Below are positions 18,506-27,739 of a stretch of 34,709 bases of DNA, piece after piece. Made by a program: the position numbers and the translations under genes. The first letter of the stretch is position 1, and every line of letters begins with the position of its first letter. The stretch is from Marivirga sp. ANT-B6 (GTDB lineage Bacteria > Bacteroidota > Bacteroidia > Cytophagales > Cyclobacteriaceae): assembly GCA_001683905.1 (NCBI GenBank), contig LXQK01000012.1, forward strand, positions 1 to 34,709, written 5' to 3'. A model generated the notes under the pieces. That model was not told where the DNA came from, did no database searches, and saw only the letters and a program-made list of their open reading frames with translations.

Positions 18506-19588
18506 TTAAAAATTCCTTCCGTTCAAATAATTAACAATTAAAATAGGCTTTGGCAATAAATTAATTTCCTCAGAATTATACAATCCGAAACCGTACTTAT
18601 TTGTTACACTCATGGCTGTTTTTTTATCCTCCAATTGATAGTGGTAAAATTTTGCATGAATAATCTGATGTGTAAGTACGTGTTTATAGTTCGACGATTT
18701 TTCGAACAAAAAAGCCTGATTGGCCACTAATTCATTTAAAAAATCATCGTTTGGAACAAAATTCTCATGAAGTTCAGTTTCCTCTATCGCATGGAAATCG
18801 TAAAGTCCACTCCAAATGTCTTTACCGATTCTTTCTTTCATGAAGATTTTTTCCTGGTGGTGTACAATGATATAATGTAAATAACGCTTCTTCACCTTTA
18901 CTTTAGAGATCTTCACAGGCAGCAGGTGTTGCATTTGTAGCTGGCTAGCCACACAGCTTGTCTCAAAGCTGCATTCATGGCATTGAGGCATTTTTGGAGT
19001 ACAATGCAGGGCACCAAACTCCATGATGGCCTGATTATAGGTGGCAGGGTCATCTGCGCTGATCAGTTGCTCAGCGAGCCTCTCAAACACCTTCCTTCCC
19101 CTACCGCTAAGAATATCCTCGTCGATGCCAAAAATTCGCGACAACACCCTGAAGACGTTGCCATCTAAAACCGCGACGTTTTCATGGTATGCAAAAGAGG
19201 CAATAGCTGCTGCAGTATAACTTCCCACCCCTGGCAGTTGAAGTAACGCTTGGTAATTATTTGGGAATGAACCCTGATATTCCGCTACAATTTTTTTTGC
19301 ACAGGCATGTAAGTTTCTAGCCCTGGAGTAATATCCCAGCCCTTGCCAGAGTCTAAGCACGTCGCGCTCATCCGCCTTGGCTAAAGAAGCTACTGTTGGA
19401 TAAGTTGTTACAAAATTATAATAATAAGGCAAGCCCTGCTGTACACGCGTTTGTTGTAGGATGATCTCAGAAAGCCATATTCGATATGGATCGGTCGTCT
19501 CCCTCCAGGGAAGATCTCGCTTGTTTTTTTCATACCAGACGATCAGACCAGCGGCGAATTTTGAAGGTTCCAATGTTCTATTTTCCAT
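18506..19588 (-). CDS. mutY: A/G-specific adenine glycosylase MutY
   Basis: RDLPWRETTDPYRIWLSEIILQQTRVQQGLPYY, LPGVGSYTAAAIASFAY, FeS cysteines CTPKMPQCHECSFETSC. Confidence 0.96.
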   Translation of the reverse strand: MENRTLEPSKFAAGLIVWYEKNKRDLPWRETTDPYRIWLSEIILQQTRVQQGLPYYYNFVTTYPTVASLAKADERDVLRLWQGLGYYSRARNLHACAKKIVAEYQGSFPNNYQALLQLPGVGSYTAAAIASFAYHENVAVLDGNVFRVLSRIFGIDEDILSGRGRKVFERLAEQLISADDPATYNQAIMEFGALHCTPKMPQCHECSFETSCVASQLQMQHLLPVKISKVKVKKRYLHYIIVHHQEKIFMKERIGKDIWSGLYDFHAIEETELHENFVPNDDFLNELVANQAFLFEKSSNYKHVLTHQIIHAKFYHYQLEDKKTAMSVTNKYGFGLYNSEEINLLPKPILIVNYLNGRNF

Positions 19589-19617
19589 TTTTTATTCGGG
19601 CCTAAACCCACAACTTA

Positions 19618-19625
19618 CAAAGGTA
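19618..19625 (-). promoter_or_regulatory. Candidate -7 box (TACCTTTG) for mutY
   Basis: Minus-strand TAnnTTTG match upstream of the mutY ATG; -33 element not evident. Confidence 0.35.
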
Positions 19626-19667
19626 TATTTTTGACGTTATTTATTTTTTATTTACTGCCTCAACCTA

Positions 19668-19675
19668 TAACTTTG
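19668..19675 (+). promoter_or_regulatory. Candidate -7 box (TAACTTTG) for the HU-family gene
   Basis: Plus-strand TAnnTTTG match upstream of the HU ORF. Confidence 0.35.
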
Positions 19676-19740
19676 TAAGATCAAAATAGGTGGTTCTTAG
19701 TATTTTAAAGAATTATTTAAACTCTAAATTAAAAAAAACA

Positions 19741-20043
19741 GTGACTAAAGCAGAGGTAATTTCACAGATTTCGGAAAAAACAGGAATCGATAAAGCGGAT
19801 GTTCAAACTACAGTTGAAGCCTTTTTCAGTGTGATAAAAGGATCGATGGCTGATGGCGAAAACATCTACGTTCGTGGGTTTGGCAGCTTTGTTAACAAAA
19901 AGAGAGCTAAAAAAATAGCAAGGAATATTTCCAAAAATACCGCCATTGTTATTGATGAACATTTTGTTCCTAGTTTCAAGCCATCAAAAGTTTTTGTTGA
20001 AAGAATAAAATCCAGTAAAAAAGTTAGACAAACCGTAAGTTAA
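19741..20043 (+). CDS. HU/IHF-family DNA-binding protein (start re-assigned to GTG at 19741)
   Basis: (V/M)TKAEVISQISEKTGIDKADVQTTVEAFFSVIKGSMADGENIYVRGFGSF, SFKPSKVFVERI. The family start aligns with GTG at 19741 better than the track start at 19690. Confidence 0.88.
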   Translation: MTKAEVISQISEKTGIDKADVQTTVEAFFSVIKGSMADGENIYVRGFGSFVNKKRAKKIARNISKNTAIVIDEHFVPSFKPSKVFVERIKSSKKVRQTVS

Positions 20044-20054
20044 TCAAACTTATT

Positions 20055-20096
20055 AAAGGCTTATTCCGTTACTTTACCGTTCGGATTAAGCCTTTT
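20055..20096 (+). terminator. Rho-independent terminator after the HU-family gene
   Basis: AAAGGCTTA-T-TCCG ... CGGA-T-TAAGCCTTT followed by T; ends 4 nt before the TPR-gene ATG. Confidence 0.7.
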
Positions 20097-20099
20097 ATT

Positions 20100-20939
20100 A
20101 TGTTCAAATCGCCCTATTTCATTTTATTCATTGCGCTTGCCCTGATTGTTGCCTTGTTTTTACTACCCAAAGTTGTGGTAAATAACGAGGAAAAACAACT
20201 TTCTGAAGAAGAACACTCCCCCGACGACGGCCACGACCATGGCCCCGATGAATCTCCTGCCACAGCAGTCCATAGTGCCACCCTATCAGCATCTGACGAA
20301 GAAAATATAAAAGTTTTAAGAGAAAATATATTTAATAGCGTTAATAAAGAAAAAAGTGCTACATTTGCGGATTCGTTAGCAACCTTGTTCAGGAGCATGA
20401 GCAGGTACGATAGCGCCGCAAAGTATGTAGAACACATAGCTACCTTGCAGCCGGGCCAACAAACGTGGCTAAGGGCGGGCAATAGTTATTATGATGCTTT
20501 TAGCTTTGCTGTCGATCAGAAGAAGTTGACATATTTAGGTGAAAAAGCGCGTGAATATTATTCACGCGCGTTGGAGGTAAATCCGGCATTGCTTGAGGCT
20601 AAAAGTAATATGGCCATGACCTATCTGTCTACAGACAACCCAATGCAGGGGATTGCGTTGTTGAGAGAGGTTTTGGTAACTGATCCCAATAATGAGCAGG
20701 CGCTATTCAACCTCGGGATTTTGTCGATCCAATCTGGTCAGTATGACCTGGCCATCGAAAGGTTTGAGAAGTTGGTTGAGCTATATCCCAATAATTTGCA
20801 AGCGCAGTTTTACCTGGGCGTGGGTTATTTTGAGGGCGGAAAAAAGGCAAAGGCCAGGAAACAGTTTGAAAAGGTAAAGCTTACAGATGCAGACCCTGCA
20901 GTGCAGGCCGCTATCGAAGGCTATATGGAAGAATTGTAA
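20100..20939 (+). CDS. Membrane-anchored tetratricopeptide repeat protein
   Basis: N-terminal TM segment, then TPR units (AREYYSRALEVNPALLEAKSNMAMTYLS, ALFNLGILSIQSGQYDLAIERFEKLVELYPNN). Confidence 0.85.
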   Translation: MFKSPYFILFIALALIVALFLLPKVVVNNEEKQLSEEEHSPDDGHDHGPDESPATAVHSATLSASDEENIKVLRENIFNSVNKEKSATFADSLATLFRSMSRYDSAAKYVEHIATLQPGQQTWLRAGNSYYDAFSFAVDQKKLTYLGEKAREYYSRALEVNPALLEAKSNMAMTYLSTDNPMQGIALLREVLVTDPNNEQALFNLGILSIQSGQYDLAIERFEKLVELYPNNLQAQFYLGVGYFEGGKKAKARKQFEKVKLTDADPAVQAAIEGYMEEL

Positions 20940-20988
20940 AAATTTAGAATATAAAATAATATAAACACTAACATTAAATTTAAAAATT

Positions 20989-21078
20989 ATGCCTTGTGGT
21001 AAAAAAAGAAAGCGACATAAAATAGCAACGCACAAAAGAAAGAAGCGCCTTAGAAAAAACAGACATAAGAAGAAATAA
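20989..21078 (+). CDS. 29-aa highly basic AURKAIP1/COX24-like (bS22-like) ribosomal small protein
   Basis: Translated by hand: MPCGKKRKRHKIATHKRKKRLRKNRHKKK*. Matches the small basic protein known from Bacteroidota; absent from the supplied ORF track because of its length. Confidence 0.85.
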   Translation: MPCGKKRKRHKIATHKRKKRLRKNRHKKK

Positions 21079-21179
21079 TATTTTGCCGTATATCTTCATG
21101 TCAATGATGGGGTATCCGGCTATTTTTCTAATTATACACATCAGAAAGGAAATTATTTTCAACCTTTAATCTTAAAGTA

Positions 21180-22736
21180 TTGAGTAACGAATTAGTTATA
21201 AATTCTACTCAAAATGGATGTCGTATAGCCCTTTTAAAGGATAAAAGTCTTGTAGAATTCCACTACGATGAGAGTGGAAATCAGTTTACGGTTGGTGATA
21301 TTTACCTGGGTACGGTTAAAAAAGTAATCCCCGGGCTCAATGCCGCATTTATAGATATTGGATACGAAAAAGATGCATTTTTGCATTACCTGGACCTTGG
21401 TCCTCAGGTTTCGTCACTTAATAAATTCACCAAACTAGCGCTTTCCAAGAAAAATACTGCCTTAAAGTTATCTAAGTTTAAGCTTGAATCTGATATCGAC
21501 AAGCTCGGTAAAATCACGCAGGTTCTAACGAAAAATCAACAGATCCTTGTACAGGTAGTTAAAGAACCTATTTCAACAAAAGGGCCTCGGCTTTCATGCG
21601 AGTTATCTATTGCAGGACGTTACATCGTTTTAGTACCGTTCTCCAATACAGTAAATGTCTCCAAGAAAATTACCGACAACGAGGAACGTAAGCGCCTGGT
21701 GCGTTTGCTGTCTTCCATCAAGCCAGATAATTTTGGTATTATTATCCGTACAGTTGCCTCGAAGAAAGAAGTAGCTGAGCTCGACAAGGATCTTCGGAAC
21801 CTGGTAGAAATCTGGGAAAACGGCGCCACAAAGCTGGTGAATGCCAACCCTCGCGATAAGGTGATTGGCGAAATGAGTCGTGCGTCATCTATACTACGGG
21901 ATATGCTCAATGAATCTTTTGATAGCATAACGGTGGACGATAAACAAATTTTGGAGGAAGTAAAAAGCTATATTCATAAGATTGCTCCTGAAAAGGAAAA
22001 AATTGTAAAGCAGTACAACGGCAAAGCGAAAATCTTCGAAAGCTTTGGTATAGAGAAGCAATTTAAGTCTTTATTTGGCCAGTCAGTAAGCCTTACCGGC
22101 GGTGGATATCTGATCATCGAGCATACAGAAGCTTTGCATGTAATAGACGTGAATAGCGGAAACAAGTCTAATGCTGAAAAAGACCAGGAAGCTACCGCAG
22201 TGAGTGTCAACATCGAGGCTGCCAAGGAAATTGCCCGACAACTTCGGCTGAGAGACATGGGCGGAATCATTGTCATCGACTTCATCGATATGAAGAAAGC
22301 AGAAAATAAAAAACTGCTTTACGACAAGATGAAGGATGAAATGAAGTTCGACAGATCCCGGTTTACGATTCTTCCCCTCACAAAATTTGGGCTGATGCAA
22401 ATTACCCGCCAACGGGTAAGGCCGGAGATGAATATTGCTACCAAGGAAAAATGCCCTACCTGTAACGGAACAGGTAAAATAACGGCCTCAATTCTGGTTT
22501 CTGATTTAATAGAGAAAAACCTCGATTACATCCTGGCCAAGCAAAACAACAGCAAGGTAACGATCGCCTTACACCCATACCTATTTGCTTACTTTAAAAA
22601 AGGAGTAATGTCGCGTCAGGTGAAATGGTTTTTTAAATATTACAAATGGGTTAAACTAGACAAAGATTCCTCCCTTGGCGTAACGGAATATAAATTCCTC
22701 AACGAAGTAGGTGATGAAATAGACATTATCGTTTAG
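21180..22736 (+). CDS. rng: Ribonuclease E/G family protein (TTG start)
   Basis: GDIYLGTVKKVIPGLNAAFIDIGYEKDAFLH (S1), GGYLIIEHTEALHVIDVNSG, GGIIVIDFIDM, CPTCNGTG. Confidence 0.93.
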   Translation: MSNELVINSTQNGCRIALLKDKSLVEFHYDESGNQFTVGDIYLGTVKKVIPGLNAAFIDIGYEKDAFLHYLDLGPQVSSLNKFTKLALSKKNTALKLSKFKLESDIDKLGKITQVLTKNQQILVQVVKEPISTKGPRLSCELSIAGRYIVLVPFSNTVNVSKKITDNEERKRLVRLLSSIKPDNFGIIIRTVASKKEVAELDKDLRNLVEIWENGATKLVNANPRDKVIGEMSRASSILRDMLNESFDSITVDDKQILEEVKSYIHKIAPEKEKIVKQYNGKAKIFESFGIEKQFKSLFGQSVSLTGGGYLIIEHTEALHVIDVNSGNKSNAEKDQEATAVSVNIEAAKEIARQLRLRDMGGIIVIDFIDMKKAENKKLLYDKMKDEMKFDRSRFTILPLTKFGLMQITRQRVRPEMNIATKEKCPTCNGTGKITASILVSDLIEKNLDYILAKQNNSKVTIALHPYLFAYFKKGVMSRQVKWFFKYYKWVKLDKDSSLGVTEYKFLNEVGDEIDIIV

Positions 22737-22760
22737 CTCCCGGAAAAGTTTCGGTTGATC

Positions 22761-22794
22761 ATATATAACCCATCAAATGGCATGGGTTATATAT
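22761..22794. terminator. Convergent hairpin between rng and the UbiA gene
   Basis: Perfect 13-bp stem ATATATAACCCAT (22761-22773) / ATGGGTTATATAT (22782-22794); overlaps the UbiA stop codon. Confidence 0.6.
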
Positions 22795-23645
22795 ATCACC
22801 AGAAAAAAGATGTTTAGGCATACCGCCGATATCGTATTAAGCTGCATCGTAGACTTAAAATTAGCCGCCCTGGCATCCTTTCTTACCCTTCCAAACCAAT
22901 AGAAAAAATAGAGCAGCATAGGCAAAATAAATACCTGAAAAAGGATTGCTTCTCTGGGGGAGAAGTACTGGAGAAAGAATAAAATGAAGCCAATATTTGC
23001 CAGTACAAAAACACCCGCTGTAAACATGAAGGTGCCCTTGATCCCCAGCCTGATACTCAACGTATAATCACCTCTCCGCGAATCCTCTTCGTGCTGGTAA
23101 ATCTGCGTCATCGGGTATGACCCCCACAGCAGGACCGAACTTAAAAATGCAGGAAATAAAACCGCCTCCTGTAACGACGCCGACAAAGTGAGCTGGTTGA
23201 TCCCGATATAAATCATTATAAAAGTAAAAAAACCCTGAAAAAGTCCTGCCATCAACCATCCTCCAAAGGGGTATTTCTTTAACCGGATCGACGGATGACT
23301 ATAGGCTTTTGAAATTAACCCATAAATCAACAGCATAAGCGCAAACTCAAGGCTGATAAAAACCCCCATGATAAGCGCGATCAGATCAAAAAATAAAGAG
23401 GTATAATATAGTTCTTTTCGAACTGGTGGTGGATTTTCCAATCCACCGATACTAGACTCATCTTTATCGAAATAGCTATTATAACCATTGCTGGCAGGGT
23501 ATAAAAAGAGGTGGAGAATAACAAAAACCAGCAGCGTATACCCTGTGTTGGCAGATGGTGAAATGCTCAGTGCAAATAAAAATACGGGCATCAAGTAGAA
23601 AGAAAAAGGAATTCTCAAATGAAGCCATGTTGATTTGTGGAGCAT
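22773..23645 (-). CDS. UbiA-family prenyltransferase
   Basis: Asp-rich motifs SNGYNSYFDKDESSIGG and QIYQHEEDSRRGDYTLSIRLG; multiple TM segments. Confidence 0.87.
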   Translation of the reverse strand: MLHKSTWLHLRIPFSFYLMPVFLFALSISPSANTGYTLLVFVILHLFLYPASNGYNSYFDKDESSIGGLENPPPVRKELYYTSLFFDLIALIMGVFISLEFALMLLIYGLISKAYSHPSIRLKKYPFGGWLMAGLFQGFFTFIMIYIGINQLTLSASLQEAVLFPAFLSSVLLWGSYPMTQIYQHEEDSRRGDYTLSIRLGIKGTFMFTAGVFVLANIGFILFFLQYFSPREAILFQVFILPMLLYFFYWFGRVRKDARAANFKSTMQLNTISAVCLNIFFLVIYITHAI

Positions 23646-23936
23646 ATAATGGGTTATTTAAAACAAGTTATCACTTTTTTGCTTAATATAGAAGATCTAT
23701 CCAAATAGGACGAGATAATCCTTCTATGATGACAGAACAGGGTATAGCTCGAATGAAAATCAAAAGCAAGGGTTTTACTTTAAGTGACGAGTATCTTGTA
23801 CTACACACTTTGATCTATATCCAAACGCCTACTTTTTTCAGTCATGCGCCTTAAAACTAAGCCTACGGATTAAAACTGTTGAATTAAAAATAAATAGGGC
23901 ATTCCTGTACATCATTATTTAAAAGATATAACTCAT

Positions 23937-25046
23937 TTGAAAACTTATATAACTGCGATAGGCACGGCAAACCCTCTTCATTCTCTTCCACAAGCAGAGA
24001 TAGGAGAGTTTATGGCTGATGCATTAAATCTGCAAGGAAATGAACGACGAAGACTAAAAGTGCTATACCGGGCGTCTGGTATACAGTCACGGCAATCGGT
24101 CATAGAGGATTACGGCAAAAAAAACGGTGATTTTACTTTTTTCCCCAATACCCGAGAGCTTGAGCCCTTCCCTGACGTAGCCGATAGGATGGCACTATAC
24201 AAAGATTCGGCGCTCGATCTGTGTGTAAAGGCAGCACATCGTTGTTTTGAGGGTACCAATGGCATAGCCAATAAAGATATTACCCATATAATCTCGGTAA
24301 GCTGTACGGGCATGTATGCTCCCGGATTGGATATTGAATTGGTGGAAGCCCTTTCACTAAGCACCCATGTACAACGAACAGCGATTAATTTTATGGGCTG
24401 TTATGCCGCTTTTAACGCTTTAAAAGTAGCTGATGCAATCTGTAGGGCAGATGCTGATGCTAATGTGTTATTGGTATGCGTAGAATTATGCAGCATACAC
24501 TTTCAGAAAAAAAACGACGACGACAACCTCCTTGCCAATGCACTATTTGGCGATGGTGCCGCTGCAGTAATCCTCACATCGAAACCAAAAAAGGGATTAT
24601 CGCTCTCGCTGGAAAATTTTTATTGCGACCTGGCCTATGCCGGAAAGCAGGAAATGGCCTGGAACATAGGTGGTCTTGGTTTTGAAATGCGCCTCTCGGC
24701 TTATGTACCCGATATTATCAAGTTGGGCATAAAGAAGCTTGCTGATAATCTTTTACAAAAGATCAGCCTCAGCCGTAAAAACATCGACTTGTTTGCTATA
24801 CATCCGGGAGGAAAAAAAATACTTGAAACCATAGAAAAGGAGCTTGGCTTAACCCGGCAAGATAATGCCTGTGCCTATAAAGTACTCAGGGAACACGGCA
24901 ATATGTCTTCACCAACAGTACTATTCGTGTTAAAGGAGATTATGGACGGCATCGGTATTGATGAAGAAAAGAAAAATATATTGAGCTTTGCCTTTGGGCC
25001 GGGATTGACCATGGAAAGCATGCTTCTCAAAAGTCACTATAACTAA
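23937..25046 (+). CDS. Type III polyketide synthase (chalcone/stilbene synthase family), TTG start
   Basis: Catalytic Cys (NFMGCYAAF), His (FAIHPGGKKIL), Asn (REHGNMSSPTVLFVL) and the SFAFGPGLTMESMLL motif all present. Confidence 0.94.
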   Translation: MKTYITAIGTANPLHSLPQAEIGEFMADALNLQGNERRRLKVLYRASGIQSRQSVIEDYGKKNGDFTFFPNTRELEPFPDVADRMALYKDSALDLCVKAAHRCFEGTNGIANKDITHIISVSCTGMYAPGLDIELVEALSLSTHVQRTAINFMGCYAAFNALKVADAICRADADANVLLVCVELCSIHFQKKNDDDNLLANALFGDGAAAVILTSKPKKGLSLSLENFYCDLAYAGKQEMAWNIGGLGFEMRLSAYVPDIIKLGIKKLADNLLQKISLSRKNIDLFAIHPGGKKILETIEKELGLTRQDNACAYKVLREHGNMSSPTVLFVLKEIMDGIGIDEEKKNILSFAFGPGLTMESMLLKSHYN

Positions 25047-25057
25047 TCCAGTAACTC

Positions 25058-25774
25058 ATGACCGGGAAGTTTCGACATCGTTCTACTCAAAAAGAAATCA
25101 TGGATGATTTTAATGGTGCAGGAGCCGAAATGGATCAGACGCTTCGCGAACTGGATGCTGTCAACCGGATATTAGGCGGTAATAATATCAGTATCGACGG
25201 CTTGCAAAAATTTCTTAACGATAGAAAAGTCGGCGCATCGATAACCATTGCTGATTTAGGATGCGGTGGAGGCGATATCATGAAGAAGATGGCAGACTGG
25301 GGAAGGAAAAAAAACATTCAAATGGCCTTAGAAGGTGTTGATGCCAATCCTAACATCATCGGCTACGCCCAGAACAATACGGCGGAATATTCAGAAATAA
25401 CCTATAAAACGCTTGATATATTTTCTGACGAATTCAGACAGCGCAAGTATGATCTAATACATTGCAGCCTTTTTACACATCACTTCACAGATGAGGAATT
25501 GGTCTGTTTATTTGGCCAGCTAAAGGACCAGGTGAGAATAGGGATCATTATCAACGATCTGCAGAGAAACTGGTTCGCCTATTATGCCATCAAGTACATT
25601 ACAGCGGTTTTTTCCCGATCTGCTATGGTCCAAAATGACGGCCCGATTTCCGTACTGAGGGCATTTCACAAAAAAGAGTGGGAGAATATCCTGGGTCAGG
25701 CCGGAATAAAAAACTTCACGATGAAATGGATGTGGGCTTTTCGCTGGCAGGTTTTAATAAGTAGGAAAGCATAA
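25058..25774 (+). CDS. Class I SAM-dependent methyltransferase
   Basis: Motif I ITIADLGCGGGDIMKKMA, EGVDANPNIIGYA; 11 bp after the PKS stop. Confidence 0.88.
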   Translation: MTGKFRHRSTQKEIMDDFNGAGAEMDQTLRELDAVNRILGGNNISIDGLQKFLNDRKVGASITIADLGCGGGDIMKKMADWGRKKNIQMALEGVDANPNIIGYAQNNTAEYSEITYKTLDIFSDEFRQRKYDLIHCSLFTHHFTDEELVCLFGQLKDQVRIGIIINDLQRNWFAYYAIKYITAVFSRSAMVQNDGPISVLRAFHKKEWENILGQAGIKNFTMKWMWAFRWQVLISRKA

Positions 25775-25777
25775 AGA

Positions 25778-27739
25778 TCAGGGCAAAAGGCTAATTTTTA
25801 AAATTTTATCCCCAACCTCGAGAAGGTGCACAATGTCCATCCCTGACGCAACCTTAGCAAATATAGTATAACGCCCATCTAAATGGGGGGTAGGATTGTG
25901 GGTAATGAACCATTGGCAACTTTCAGTGTCCTTTCCGGCAGAAGCCATCCCTACATAACCTTCTTCGTAACTTAACGGTGCAAATTCGGAGCGAATGGAG
26001 TAGTCGGTACCACCCCAGCCATCGCCCCTTGGGCAACCTCCTTGCGCCACGAAGTTGGGTACTACCCGGTGGAAAAATCTGCCATTATAGAAGCCCTGTC
26101 GTACAAGACTTAAAAAATTTATAACCGACCCTGGCGCATCTTCCACCACTAATTGTAATGTAATAGTTCCTCTATCTGTCGCTATGCTTACCTTTTGGGT
26201 AACCGGTACTTTCTTTACACCTTCCCAATCTATCGGGTGGTTGTATGGATTGGCGGGAGCTTCTGATTTCACGTTTTGTTTGGTAGATCCTGCAAGAACG
26301 CCTTCAGCATAATCAATCGTCTTTTGAAGCTCTATCAGGGTCTCTATATCCTCCGGTAGTTCGAGCTTATTTTTTGCCGTATACAAAAAGCCTATGTCTT
26401 TATAAAAGCCGTCTTTGGTAAAAAGAGGATTTCGGATGGCGGAAGCCGCGAGTCCTATCATGGCCATATCGCCAGATAAAATACCCCGTTGAAAAATCTC
26501 TCGGAAATGAGGGGCCAAAGTATCTGGAAAATCTTTGCTAAATCTCATGGCCATCAACGACTCCATACCATAGGTGCTTACAACAGGAACTTTCGTATTG
26601 AACGTCTGATCTTCTACAAACCTGTAAGATTCCGGATCTGCACCAAGCGCCTTCAATAAAGCGGCTTTTTTATAGCTGTTTTTCGTTTTCTGGATATGCT
26701 CTTTTACATTCGCGGCAAGCGCACTTCCTTTTTCCGGATCCAACTTTAAGAATGCCGCTATGATATTAGCCCGTACGCGAGAATTAGGATGATCCAGCAA
26801 GGGGAGTAACGAATGCGCTTCGTCAATGTGCGAGGCATTAGCCAAAAGCACTTCAGAAGCTACGACAGCGACATTTGGGTTTTTTGCATTTAATCCCTGA
26901 AACAGCACTTGGTGCAGTGGCTTTGTATCTCCCACGGCACGCAATGCGCTCACCCTTACCCTGTAATCTGGATCGCTTTCATAAAGCATAGCTAATGTAT
27001 CCTGAATTTCTATGGCAGTAATTTTACCCAAAGCCAAAACGGATGCCAGCCTCACATGGGGAGAAGTATCATGATGAGCATTAACAGTAAGTTGCGCCTG
27101 ATGGGGCAGTAGCTCCTCAGCATTTACACTCCGGGAGAAAAAATTCGCTGCTGCCAGACGGGCGCGGTAGGGGGAAGCCGGCTGGAGCAGGGTCGCGGCT
27201 TTGTTTTGTGATTCTAAGGAAACGATATTTCTAAGGCCAGCGCGATAGATTCCCCACGCACACCCTGCTGCTTCAGAATCATTGCGTACCTGAAAGTCTG
27301 AAAGATATAACAGGCCTTTGGCTGTACAAATTTTGCCTAAGGCTTCTAACATATTTGCCTTTCCCGTAAGATTCCCTTCGGCACTAATTGCTTCCATTAA
27401 AGCATCTTGAGCCTGTGACGATCCAATCTGTCCTAAAGCATACGCTGAAGCACTTCTCACCGCTGCGGCAGGGTCATGCAATAGTTTGATCAGCGGCTGT
27501 AAAGCAGCGGAATCTTGTACCGAGGCAAATGCCATAGCCGCCTCGGCCCGATACACTGGGTTTTCATCGTTAAAATAGGCCAACAACTTTATACTTTCCC
27601 GCCGATCCTGAAGGTCATAAATGGCGACAATAGAAGGATCCGAAAATTTATTGACGGAGGCTTTACTTCCTGGAGATGGTCTGATGCCCTGGCAGCTAAA
27701 GCAGAAAATCATGATGATAATGTAGCTGTATCTGATCAT
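25778..27739 (-). CDS. HEAT-repeat lipoprotein with C-terminal cyclophilin-type peptidyl-prolyl isomerase
   Basis: HEAT units (LIKLLHDPAAAVRSASAYALGQIGSSQAQDALMEAI) and cyclophilin signature (FHRVVPNFVAQGGCPRGDGWGGTDYSIRSEF ... CQWFITHNPTPHLDGRYTIFAKV). Confidence 0.92.
   Translation of the reverse strand: MIRYSYIIIMIFCFSCQGIRPSPGSKASVNKFSDPSIVAIYDLQDRRESIKLLAYFNDENPVYRAEAAMAFASVQDSAALQPLIKLLHDPAAAVRSASAYALGQIGSSQAQDALMEAISAEGNLTGKANMLEALGKICTAKGLLYLSDFQVRNDSEAAGCAWGIYRAGLRNIVSLESQNKAATLLQPASPYRARLAAANFFSRSVNAEELLPHQAQLTVNAHHDTSPHVRLASVLALGKITAIEIQDTLAMLYESDPDYRVRVSALRAVGDTKPLHQVLFQGLNAKNPNVAVVASEVLLANASHIDEAHSLLPLLDHPNSRVRANIIAAFLKLDPEKGSALAANVKEHIQKTKNSYKKAALLKALGADPESYRFVEDQTFNTKVPVVSTYGMESLMAMRFSKDFPDTLAPHFREIFQRGILSGDMAMIGLAASAIRNPLFTKDGFYKDIGFLYTAKNKLELPEDIETLIELQKTIDYAEGVLAGSTKQNVKSEAPANPYNHPIDWEGVKKVPVTQKVSIATDRGTITLQLVVEDAPGSVINFLSLVRQGFYNGRFFHRVVPNFVAQGGCPRGDGWGGTDYSIRSEFAPLSYEEGYVGMASAGKDTESCQWFITHNPTPHLDGRYTIFAKVASGMDIVHLLEVGDKILKISLLP

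Noticed and set aside
21620-22412. Minus-strand ORFs of about 100 aa inside rng
   Set aside because: Antisense to a well-supported RNase E/G gene; no recognisable motifs.
23726-23854. 42-aa ORF MMTEQGIARMKIKSKGFTLSDEYLVLHTLIYIQTPTFFSHAP in the UbiA/PKS spacer
   Set aside because: Short, no recognisable family, and expected by chance in about 290 bp.
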